A stretch of 37,025 nucleotides of DNA, taken from Alphaproteobacteria bacterium. Lineage in GTDB: Bacteria > Pseudomonadota > Alphaproteobacteria > Micropepsales > Micropepsaceae. Below are positions 8,128 to 15,510 of this stretch, piece by piece (the first letter of the stretch is position 1; each line of letters begins with the position of its first letter). Where the stretch lies: assembly GCA_018971835.1 (NCBI GenBank), contig JAGWZW010000032.1:1-37025 (forward strand), written 5' to 3'. A model generated the notes under the pieces. The model did not search any database, had not been told where the DNA came from, and saw nothing but the letters and a program-made list of their open reading frames with translations. The translations under genes were made by a program, and so were the position numbers.

Positions 8128-9150
8128 ATGTCTTTTCTTCACAATCTGGCAGTGGCGCTCGGCCTCGCCACCGCGACCGTTCCGGCCGCGCACCATGCGC
8201 TGCCGCCCACCGGCTATCTGGTGACACGGGCGCCGGTCAGCGACGAGAAGGCTGTCTTCGCGACCGTGGAGACAGCCAATGTGGTTCCGGCGCGCGCGCG
8301 CGTCGGCGGCACCATCGCCGAGGTGAAGGTCCGCCAGGGCGACAAGGTCGAACTGGGTCAGGAGATCGCGCTGGTGGGCGATCCCAAGTTGGCACTGCAG
8401 GTCAATTCCTATGCGGCCCAGGTTCTGGCCGGTGAGGCCCAACTCGCCCAGGCACGCACCGATTATGACCGCGCCCAGCGTTTAATGAAGGCCAACGCGA
8501 TTTCGCAGGCCGCATTCGATCAGGCCCGCACGGCCTACAGCGTCGCCATCAACACGCTGAAGTCGCAGCAGGCTCAGAAGGCGGTGGCCGAACAGCAATT
8601 GAAGGAAGGCGCGGTGCTGGCGCCGACTTCCGGCCGCGTGCTCACGGTTCCGGTGACCGTGGGCACGGTGGTGATGGCCGGCGACACGCTGGCTACGGTG
8701 GCCGAACAGGATTTCGTGCTGCGTCTTTTGGTGCCTGAACGTCACGCCCGCTTCCTCAAGGCCGGCGATCCGGTCCGCATCGACGGGCAGGATGTAGGCC
8801 TGGGCGACGGCCCGCGTTACGGCACGATCAGGCTCGTCTATCCGCAGATCGCGGGCGGCCGGGTGATGGCCGATGCGGTGGTGCCGGGCCTCACTGACTA
8901 CTTCGTAGGCGAGCGCGTGCGCGTCTGGGTTTCGGCCGGAACGCGGCAAGCCATCGTGATCCCCTCGGATTACCTGCTGACCCGCTTCGGCATGGATTAC
9001 GCGCGCGTGCACCTTGCTTCGGGCCAGATTATCGACGTGCCCGTGCAGCGCGGTGAACGCCATCCCACGCCGGCGCTGCCGGGTGGCATCGAAATCCTGT
9101 CGGGCCTTCATCCCGGCGACCGTCTGGTCAAGCCTGGAGCGCGTTCATGA
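8128..9150 (+). CDS. RND efflux periplasmic adaptor (membrane fusion protein)
   Basis: 340 residues with a GGGGAGG ribosome binding site at 8110-8116. An N-terminal hydrophobic segment (about 5-21) is followed by the adaptor pattern: a biotinyl-lipoyl half (ARVGGTIAEVKVRQGDKVELGQ), an alpha-helical hairpin rich in Ala, Gln and Lys (about 95-165), the second lipoyl half (LAPTSGRVLTVPVTVGTVV), then beta-barrel and membrane-proximal domains. The HlyD/AcrA-type adaptor links the inner-membrane pump to an outer-membrane channel; no channel gene is present here. It starts 23 bases after the rhodanese gene and overlaps the permease gene by 4 bases (ATGA). The N-terminus carries no lipobox Cys. Confidence 0.9.
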   Translation: MSFLHNLAVALGLATATVPAAHHALPPTGYLVTRAPVSDEKAVFATVETANVVPARARVGGTIAEVKVRQGDKVELGQEIALVGDPKLALQVNSYAAQVLAGEAQLAQARTDYDRAQRLMKANAISQAAFDQARTAYSVAINTLKSQQAQKAVAEQQLKEGAVLAPTSGRVLTVPVTVGTVVMAGDTLATVAEQDFVLRLLVPERHARFLKAGDPVRIDGQDVGLGDGPRYGTIRLVYPQIAGGRVMADAVVPGLTDYFVGERVRVWVSAGTRQAIVIPSDYLLTRFGMDYARVHLASGQIIDVPVQRGERHPTPALPGGIEILSGLHPGDRLVKPGARS

Positions 9151-12100
9151 ATCTCGGCATTTCCGGGCGGCTGACCAGGGCCACCATCCGCTCGCCGCTG
9201 ACGCCGCTGTTCCTGATGGCGGCATTGGTCTTCGGCGTGATCGCGCTTGCCACCATCCCGCGCGAGGAGGAGCCGCAGATCAGCGTGCCGATGGTCGATA
9301 TCTTCGTGTCGGCCAATGGGCTTTCGGCAGGGGACGCGGCGGAGCAGGTGACCAAGCCGCTCGAAGAAATCGTCAAGGGCATCAACGGCGTCGAGCACGT
9401 CTACAGCCAGACCCAGGACGATCAGGTGATGGTGACGGCGCGTTTCTACACCGGCACCAGCGAGGATGATGCCGTCCTGCGCGTGCAGGCCAAGCTGCGC
9501 GCCAATTACGATCGCATCCCGCAGGGCATTCCGCAGCCCCTGATCGTCGCGCGCGGCATCAACGATGTCGCGGTGGTGGTGCTGACCCTCTCGCCCAAGC
9601 CGGACGCGGCGGCGCGCTGGAACGATCAGAACCTCTATACCCTGGCGCAGAAGGTGCAGGCCGAGCTGGTCAAGGTCGACAATGTCGGCCTCACCTATAT
9701 CTCCGGCGGCGCGCCGGAGGAGATCAGCGTCGAGCCGGACCCGGAAAAGCTGTCGCTCTACGGTGTCACGCTGCAGCAGCTCGAGGCCAAGATCCAGGGC
9801 GCCAACCGTTCCGAACTGGCCGGCAACCTGCGTGAAAACGGCAGGATGTATCAGGCCGTTTCGGGCCGCACGCTGCAGGGTGTGCCCGATATCGGCCTGT
9901 TGCTCGTCACCACGCGCGATGGCCGGCCGGTCTACGTGCGCGATCTGGCCAAGGTGATCATCGGCCCCAGCCCGGCCGAGCATCACGTCTGGAACATCGA
10001 TCGCGGCCAGGGCGGCAAATGGAATACGGCGCCGGCCGTCAGCGTGGCCTTCGCCAAGCGGACCGGGGCCAACGCCGTGGTCATTGCCGATTCGCTGGTC
10101 AAGCGGCTCGACACGCTCAAGGGTACGCTGATCCCGAACGACATCCAGGCCGAGGTCACGCGTGATTATGGCAAGACCGCCAACGACAAGGCCAACGAAC
10201 TGCTCTTCCATCTGGCGCTGGCGACGATTTCCATTGTCCTTCTGATCGGTTTCACCATCGGCTGGCGCGAGGCGGGCGTGACGCTGATCGTCATCCCCAC
10301 CACCATCCTGCTCACGTTGTTCGCGGCCAATGTGATGGGCTACACCATCAACCGCGTCAGCCTGTTTGCGCTCATCTTCTCAATCGGCATTCTGGTCGAC
10401 GACGCCATCGTGGTGGTGGAGAACATCGCCCGCCACTGGGCGATGAACGATGGGCGAACGCGCCTGCAGGCGGCCATCGGGGCGGTGGCCGAGGTGGGCA
10501 ACCCCACCGTAGTGGCCACACTCACCGTGGTAACGGCGCTGCTACCGATGCTGTTCGTCTCCGGCATGATGGGCCCCTATATGGCGCCGATTCCGGTCAA
10601 TGCCTCGGCGGCGATGCTGTTCTCTTTCTTCGTGGCGATGGTGATCGCGCCGTGGGCGCTGCTGAAATTCGCCGGGCAGGGAACGGGCGCGCTCCCGGGC
10701 GAACATCATGGCGAGGGCAAACTGGGTGCGCTTTACCGCCGCTTTGCCATGCCCATCGTCAGCTCGAAGAAGAACGCCAAGCGCTTCCTGCTCTACGTCA
10801 CCATCGCCACGGTCGGGGTCTGCATGCTTTTCGTCACCAAGACGGTGACAGTGAAGCTCCTGCCTTTCGACAACAAGTCGGAGATGGAGGTGCTGGTCGA
10901 TCTGCCCGAAGGCGCCACGGTCGAGGACACGGCGCAGGCGCTGTTCAAGGCTGCGCGCACGGTCGAGCAGCTGCCCGAGGTGCGGTCGATCCAGGTTTAT
11001 GCCGGCACGCCCGCGCCGTTCAATTTCAATGGACTGGTGCGCCATTATTACCTGCGCACCCAGCCGGAAATGGGTGAACTCGAAGTCAATCTTGCCGACA
11101 AGGCCGACCGCTCCCGCGAAAGCCACGCCATCGCCAAGGACATCAGGCGGCGCCTGGATGCGCTCAAATTCCCCACCGGCACGGCGATCAAGGTGGTGGA
11201 GGTGCCGCCGGGCCCGCCGGTGCTTTCCACGCTGCTTGCCGAAGTTTACGGCCCCGACATCAAGACGCGTCGCGCTGTGGCTACCGAAATCGAGAAGATG
11301 TTCAAGTCGGTGCCCTACATCGTCGATGTCGACAATTCCTGGGGCCGGCCGCGTCCGCGCCTGCGCATCGCGCTCGACCAGGACAAGCTCGAATATTTTG
11401 GTGTCGAGCCCTCTGACGTCTACGACACCATCAATGCGCTCTTGGGTGGCGTGCAGGTCGGCTATTCGCATCGCGGCATCGACCGCGATCCCATCGCCAT
11501 CGTGATCCGCGAGCCCAAGCGCTATCTCGAATGGTCGCAGAAGCTTGCTTCCACACCGGTTCCCGCCAACAGCCATCCGGGCAACACGGCCGTGGTGGAA
11601 CTGGGCGATCTGGTGACGGTGACGAAGGAAGAGGGCTCGCCCGTGATCTTCCGGCGTGACGGCCATTATGCCGACATGGTGACGGGTGATCTCGCCGGTG
11701 AATATGAATCGCCCATCTATGGCATGTTCGCGGTCGACAAGCTGATCGCGGACCACAACTGGGGCCAGCTGCCCACGCCCAGGATCAGCTTCCACGGCCA
11801 GCCGACCGATGAATCGGTGCCGTCGATCCTGTGGGATGGCGAATGGGAGGTCACCTATGTCACCTTCCGCGACATGGGCGCGGCCTTCATCGTGGCGCTG
11901 CTGGGCATCTATGTGCTGGTGGTGGCGCAGTTCAAGAGCTTCAAGCTGCCGCTGGTGATCCTGACGCCGGTGCCGCTGACGCTGATCGGCATCATCCTGG
12001 GGCACTGGCTGTTCGGCGCACCCTTCACCGCCACCTCGATGATCGGCTTCATCGCGCTGGCCGGCATCATCGTGCGCAACTCGATCCTGCTGGTGGACTT

Positions 12101-12371
12101 CATCCGCCACGGCGCGGGCGAAAGCGGCAAGCCGTTGCGCGAGGTGCTGCTCGATGCGGGGGCCACGCGCTTCCGCCCGATCCTGCTCACCGCGCTGGCG
12201 GCAATGATCGGGGCGGCCACCATCCTCAGCGATCCCATCTTCCAGGGGCTGGCGATCTCGCTGCTGTTCGGGCTGGCCTCCTCGACGCTGCTGACGGTGC
12301 TGGTGATTCCGGCCATCTATGTCTGGCTCAAGGATGCCGACGCGCCGGTGGTGACCACGCCGGAGAACTGA
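9147..12371 (+). CDS. RND efflux pump inner-membrane permease
   Basis: 1074 residues, the normal length for an AcrB-type resistance-nodulation-division permease. The N-terminal helix is followed by a large periplasmic loop, a TM cluster containing SIGILVDDAIVVVEN with the proton-relay Asp pair (Asp418/Asp419), a second large loop, and a C-terminal TM cluster with ALAGIIVRNSILLVDFIRHG. Start and adaptor stop overlap in ATGA. The substrate is not evident. The position in an operon headed by a persulfide-sensor-like repressor and a rhodanese suggests a sulfur-related or stress-induced export, but that is inference; the pump does not show the methionine pairs of CusA-type metal pumps. Confidence 0.93.
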   Translation: MNLGISGRLTRATIRSPLTPLFLMAALVFGVIALATIPREEEPQISVPMVDIFVSANGLSAGDAAEQVTKPLEEIVKGINGVEHVYSQTQDDQVMVTARFYTGTSEDDAVLRVQAKLRANYDRIPQGIPQPLIVARGINDVAVVVLTLSPKPDAAARWNDQNLYTLAQKVQAELVKVDNVGLTYISGGAPEEISVEPDPEKLSLYGVTLQQLEAKIQGANRSELAGNLRENGRMYQAVSGRTLQGVPDIGLLLVTTRDGRPVYVRDLAKVIIGPSPAEHHVWNIDRGQGGKWNTAPAVSVAFAKRTGANAVVIADSLVKRLDTLKGTLIPNDIQAEVTRDYGKTANDKANELLFHLALATISIVLLIGFTIGWREAGVTLIVIPTTILLTLFAANVMGYTINRVSLFALIFSIGILVDDAIVVVENIARHWAMNDGRTRLQAAIGAVAEVGNPTVVATLTVVTALLPMLFVSGMMGPYMAPIPVNASAAMLFSFFVAMVIAPWALLKFAGQGTGALPGEHHGEGKLGALYRRFAMPIVSSKKNAKRFLLYVTIATVGVCMLFVTKTVTVKLLPFDNKSEMEVLVDLPEGATVEDTAQALFKAARTVEQLPEVRSIQVYAGTPAPFNFNGLVRHYYLRTQPEMGELEVNLADKADRSRESHAIAKDIRRRLDALKFPTGTAIKVVEVPPGPPVLSTLLAEVYGPDIKTRRAVATEIEKMFKSVPYIVDVDNSWGRPRPRLRIALDQDKLEYFGVEPSDVYDTINALLGGVQVGYSHRGIDRDPIAIVIREPKRYLEWSQKLASTPVPANSHPGNTAVVELGDLVTVTKEEGSPVIFRRDGHYADMVTGDLAGEYESPIYGMFAVDKLIADHNWGQLPTPRISFHGQPTDESVPSILWDGEWEVTYVTFRDMGAAFIVALLGIYVLVVAQFKSFKLPLVILTPVPLTLIGIILGHWLFGAPFTATSMIGFIALAGIIVRNSILLVDFIRHGAGESGKPLREVLLDAGATRFRPILLTALAAMIGAATILSDPIFQGLAISLLFGLASSTLLTVLVIPAIYVWLKDADAPVVTTPEN

Positions 12372-12451
12372 TCGGCGCCAGATACTCAGCTTGACAGGCC
12401 CTCGCCCGGGATGGACGAGTCGCTCCCAACGAAATCATCCGGGGAGTGACC

Positions 12452-13996
12452 ATGAACGGAGCGGAAAGCCTGGTGCGGACGCTGGCGGGCGCCGGGGTGG
12501 ATACCTGTTTCTCCAACCCGGGCACCTCGGAGATGCACTTCGTCGCCGCGCTGGACAGCGTGCCGGGCATCCGGCCGATCCTGGTGCTGTTCGAGGGCGT
12601 GGCCTCGGCGGCGGCCGATGGCTATGGCCGCATGGCCGAGAAGCCGGCCATCACGCTGCTTCACCTCGGCCCCGGCCTCGGCAATGCCTTCGCCAATCTG
12701 CACAATGCCCGCCGGGCCGCCACGCCTTTGGTGAATATCGTCGGCGATCACGCCACCTATCACGCGCAATACGATGCGCCGCTGGCTTCCGATGTGACGG
12801 GGCTGGCGCGCACCGTCTCCGGCTGGGTACACAGTTCGATGAGCGCGCAATCGGTGGCGGCGGACGGCGCCCGCGCCGTGCAGGCGGCGATGGCTGCGCC
12901 CGGCCAGATCGCCACCTTGATCCTGCCGGCCGACACCGCCTGGCTGGAGGCCGAAGGCCCGGCGCCGGCGCTGCCGCGGATCGCGCCGTCCCCAGTATCG
13001 TCCGAGGCTGTGGATCGCGTGGCCGCCGCGCTCAAGAGCGGCAAGCGCACCGCGATCCTGATGCGTGGTGCCGCCCTGCAGGAGAAGGGCCTGCGCGCGG
13101 CCGGCCGTATCGCCGCCGCCATGGGCGCGCGGCTGATGTGCGACACCTTCGCGCCGCGGCTGGCGCGTGGGGCCGGTCGGGTGGCGGTGGAGCGCATTCC
13201 CTATTTCGCCGAGCAGATCGTCGAATATCTACAGAAGATCGAGCAGCTCATCTTGGTCGGCGCCAAGCCGCCGGTTTCGTTCTTCGCCTATCCGGGCAAG
13301 CCCAGCTGGTGCGTGCCGGAGGGCTGCGCCATTCATTATCTTTCCCATCCACATGAAGATGGCGCGGGCGCGCTCGAAGCGCTGGCCGAAGCGCTCAAGG
13401 CGCCAGCCGAACCGGCGAATGTCGTTTCCCTCGCCAAGCCCGCGTTGCCCACCGGCGGCTTCAACCAATATTCCGCGGGCGAGGTGATCGGCCATTTCTT
13501 GCCGGAGAACGCGATCATCTCCGACGAAGCGGCCACCTCCGGCCTCGGCGCCATGATCGCCACTATGTCGGCTGCGCCGCATGACCACCTGTCGCTCACC
13601 GGCGGTTCGATCGGGCAGGGCGTGCCGCTGGCTGTCGGCGCGGCAGTGGCTTGTCCCGATCGCAAGGTGGTGTGCCTGCAAGGCGATGGCGGGGCGATGT
13701 ACACGCTGCAGGCCCTGTGGACGATGGCGCGCGAGAAGCTGGACGTGACCACGGTGATCTTCGCCAACCGCTCCTATGCCATCCTCAATATCGAGCTGGC
13801 GCGGGTGGGCGCGGGCAATCCGGGCCCCAGGGCGCTTTCGATGCTCGATCTGCACAATCCGCAGCTCGATTTCGTCTCCCTGGCGCGGGGCATGGGCGTG
13901 GAGGCCAGCCGCGCCGAAACCATTGAGGATTTCGCCGCGCAATTTTCATCGGCCATGCGCGGCAAGGGGCCGCGGTTGATTGAGGCCGTGATCTAG
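12452..13996 (+). CDS. TPP-dependent enzyme, acetolactate synthase/benzoylformate decarboxylase-like
   Basis: 514 residues from the ATG at 12452, which has GGGGAG 5 bases upstream; a GTG at 12446 is in frame. The protein has the three TPP-enzyme domains: an N-terminal PYR domain with the cofactor-activating Glu48 (LFEGVASAAADGYGRM), a middle domain, and a PP domain with the GDG-(about 27)-N motif (GDGGAMYTLQ from Gly411, ending FANRSY). This subfamily opens with NGAESLVRTLAGAGV and is usually annotated as acetolactate synthase large subunit, but it is closer in layout to benzoylformate decarboxylase. No regulatory small subunit is nearby, which argues against a role in branched-chain amino acid synthesis. 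The substrate is unknown. purU follows 35 bases downstream. Confidence 0.8.
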   Translation: MNGAESLVRTLAGAGVDTCFSNPGTSEMHFVAALDSVPGIRPILVLFEGVASAAADGYGRMAEKPAITLLHLGPGLGNAFANLHNARRAATPLVNIVGDHATYHAQYDAPLASDVTGLARTVSGWVHSSMSAQSVAADGARAVQAAMAAPGQIATLILPADTAWLEAEGPAPALPRIAPSPVSSEAVDRVAAALKSGKRTAILMRGAALQEKGLRAAGRIAAAMGARLMCDTFAPRLARGAGRVAVERIPYFAEQIVEYLQKIEQLILVGAKPPVSFFAYPGKPSWCVPEGCAIHYLSHPHEDGAGALEALAEALKAPAEPANVVSLAKPALPTGGFNQYSAGEVIGHFLPENAIISDEAATSGLGAMIATMSAAPHDHLSLTGGSIGQGVPLAVGAAVACPDRKVVCLQGDGGAMYTLQALWTMAREKLDVTTVIFANRSYAILNIELARVGAGNPGPRALSMLDLHNPQLDFVSLARGMGVEASRAETIEDFAAQFSSAMRGKGPRLIEAVI

Positions 13997-14031
13997 CTTC
14001 ATTTCACCAAAGGCATATTCGGAAGAATTCC

Positions 14032-14904
14032 ATGAGTGACAGCCCTGCCGATCAAGCACTCGATATCGTCCTGACCGTCTCCTGTCCCGACCGGATGGGC
14101 GTGGTTGCATCCGTCTCGCGCTTCCTGGTCGATCACGGCTGCAACGTTACCAGCAGCTCACAGTTCGGCGACAGCGGAAACGGCCGGTTCTTCCTGCGCA
14201 TCTCGTTCCTCTCCGAGCAGGGGCACGGTGTGGCCGAACTGGAAAAGGACTTCCGGCCCATCGCCGGGCAATTCGCCATGAACGCCGAGTTCCACGCCGC
14301 GGCCGGCAAGACGCGCACGCTCATCATGGTTTCGAAATTCGGCCATTGCCTGGTCGACCTGCTCTATCGCGTGCGCATCGGCGCCTTGCCGATCGAGGTG
14401 CCGGTGATCGTCTCCAACCATCGCGATTTTGCCGATGTCGCGGCGGCGCACGGCGTGCCGTTCCGCTATCTACCGGTCACCCGGGACAACAAGGCCGAGC
14501 AGGAACAGGCCCTGCGCGAGATCGTCGCCGAGAAGAAGATCGACCTCGTGGTGCTGGCGCGTTACATGCAAGTGCTGTCGCCGGAACTGTGTGGGGAGTT
14601 GCAGGGCCGCGCCATCAACATCCATCATTCCTTCCTGCCCAGCTTCAAGGGCGCCAAGCCGTTCCATCAGGCCTATGCGCGCGGCGTGAAGCTGATCGGC
14701 GCCACCGCCCATTACGTCACGGCAGTGCTGGACGACGGCCAGATCATCGAGCAGGAAGTGGAGCGCGTCTCCCATGCGATGTCGCCGGCGGAATATGCCG
14801 CCGTCGGCCGCGACATCGAAAACCGCGTGCTGGCTCGCGCGGTGAAGTGGCATGCGGAGCATCGCATTCTGTTGAACGACCGCCGCACGGTGGTATTCGC
14901 CTAG
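14032..14904 (+). CDS. purU: Formyltetrahydrofolate deformylase
   Basis: 290 residues: an N-terminal ACT domain (about 10-85, VLTVSCPDRMGVVASVSRFLVDHG) and a formyltransferase-fold hydrolase domain with the catalytic triad Asn196, His198 (NIHHSFLPSF) and Asp234 (AVLDDGQIIEQ), spaced as in glycinamide ribonucleotide transformylase. PurU hydrolyses 10-formyl-THF to THF and formate, controlling the one-carbon pool. It lies between a TPP enzyme and mobA, opposite the formate dehydrogenase genes that would consume its product. GGAAG lies 8 bases before the ATG. Confidence 0.96.
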   Translation: MSDSPADQALDIVLTVSCPDRMGVVASVSRFLVDHGCNVTSSSQFGDSGNGRFFLRISFLSEQGHGVAELEKDFRPIAGQFAMNAEFHAAAGKTRTLIMVSKFGHCLVDLLYRVRIGALPIEVPVIVSNHRDFADVAAAHGVPFRYLPVTRDNKAEQEQALREIVAEKKIDLVVLARYMQVLSPELCGELQGRAINIHHSFLPSFKGAKPFHQAYARGVKLIGATAHYVTAVLDDGQIIEQEVERVSHAMSPAEYAAVGRDIENRVLARAVKWHAEHRILLNDRRTVVFA

Positions 14905-14916
14905 AAAGGGCGTGAC

Positions 14917-15510
14917 GTGACGATCGCCGGCGTCATCATCGCGGGGGGGGAGGCGAGCCGGATGGGCGGCGAGAAACCGCTGCTGCCTTTTGCCGGCGGC
15001 ACGCTGCTGGAGGCCGTGATCGCGCGGGTGCGTCCGCAGGTGGATATGCTGGCGCTCAACTTGCGTGGCGATGCGCAGGTGAAGACGGATCTGCCCATTC
15101 TCACCGACACGATTGCCGATAAGCCCGGCCCGCTGGCCGGCATCGTCACGGCGCTGGAATGGGCGAAGGCACAGCCGGGCGTGGAATGGCTCGCCACTTT
15201 TCCCTGCGATACGCCGTTCCTGCCGCTGAACCTGGTAGCGAGCCTGCGCGCGGCCGCGAAAGCCGGTGCTCCCGTGGTCGCCCATGACGGCACGGCCACG
15301 CAGAATCTCTGCGCGCTGTGGCCGCTCTCCTGCGTGGATCATCTGCGTGACGGGGTGCTCGCGCGCGGCCTGCGCCGCCTCAGCGAGGCGCAGCGGGAAC
15401 TGGGCGCCATTGTCTGCCCGGTGCCCGCGCCGCCTTACGGTTTCTTCAACATCAATACGCCGGAAGACCTGGCCGAGGCCGAGCGGATCGCCCTCACTCT
15501 GCCGCAGTAA
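14917..15510 (+). CDS. mobA: Molybdenum cofactor guanylyltransferase MobA
   Basis: 197 residues from a GTG at 14917 with AGAAAGGG upstream, 12 bases after the purU stop. The N-terminal nucleotide-binding signature is IIAGGEASRMGGEKPLLPF, followed by DKPGPLAGI and CDTPFLP typical of MobA. It transfers GMP from GTP to Mo-molybdopterin, giving the guanine dinucleotide cofactor used by DMSO-reductase-family enzymes. The convergent formate dehydrogenase alpha subunit needs exactly this cofactor. Its last 17 bases overlap the end of that gene. Confidence 0.93.
   Translation: MTIAGVIIAGGEASRMGGEKPLLPFAGGTLLEAVIARVRPQVDMLALNLRGDAQVKTDLPILTDTIADKPGPLAGIVTALEWAKAQPGVEWLATFPCDTPFLPLNLVASLRAAAKAGAPVVAHDGTATQNLCALWPLSCVDHLRDGVLARGLRRLSEAQRELGAIVCPVPAPPYGFFNINTPEDLAEAERIALTLPQ

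Noticed and set aside
12391..12396. Perfect TTGACA before the TPP-enzyme gene, considered as a promoter -35
   Set aside because: No acceptable -10 lies 16-18 bases downstream; the sequence there is GC-rich.
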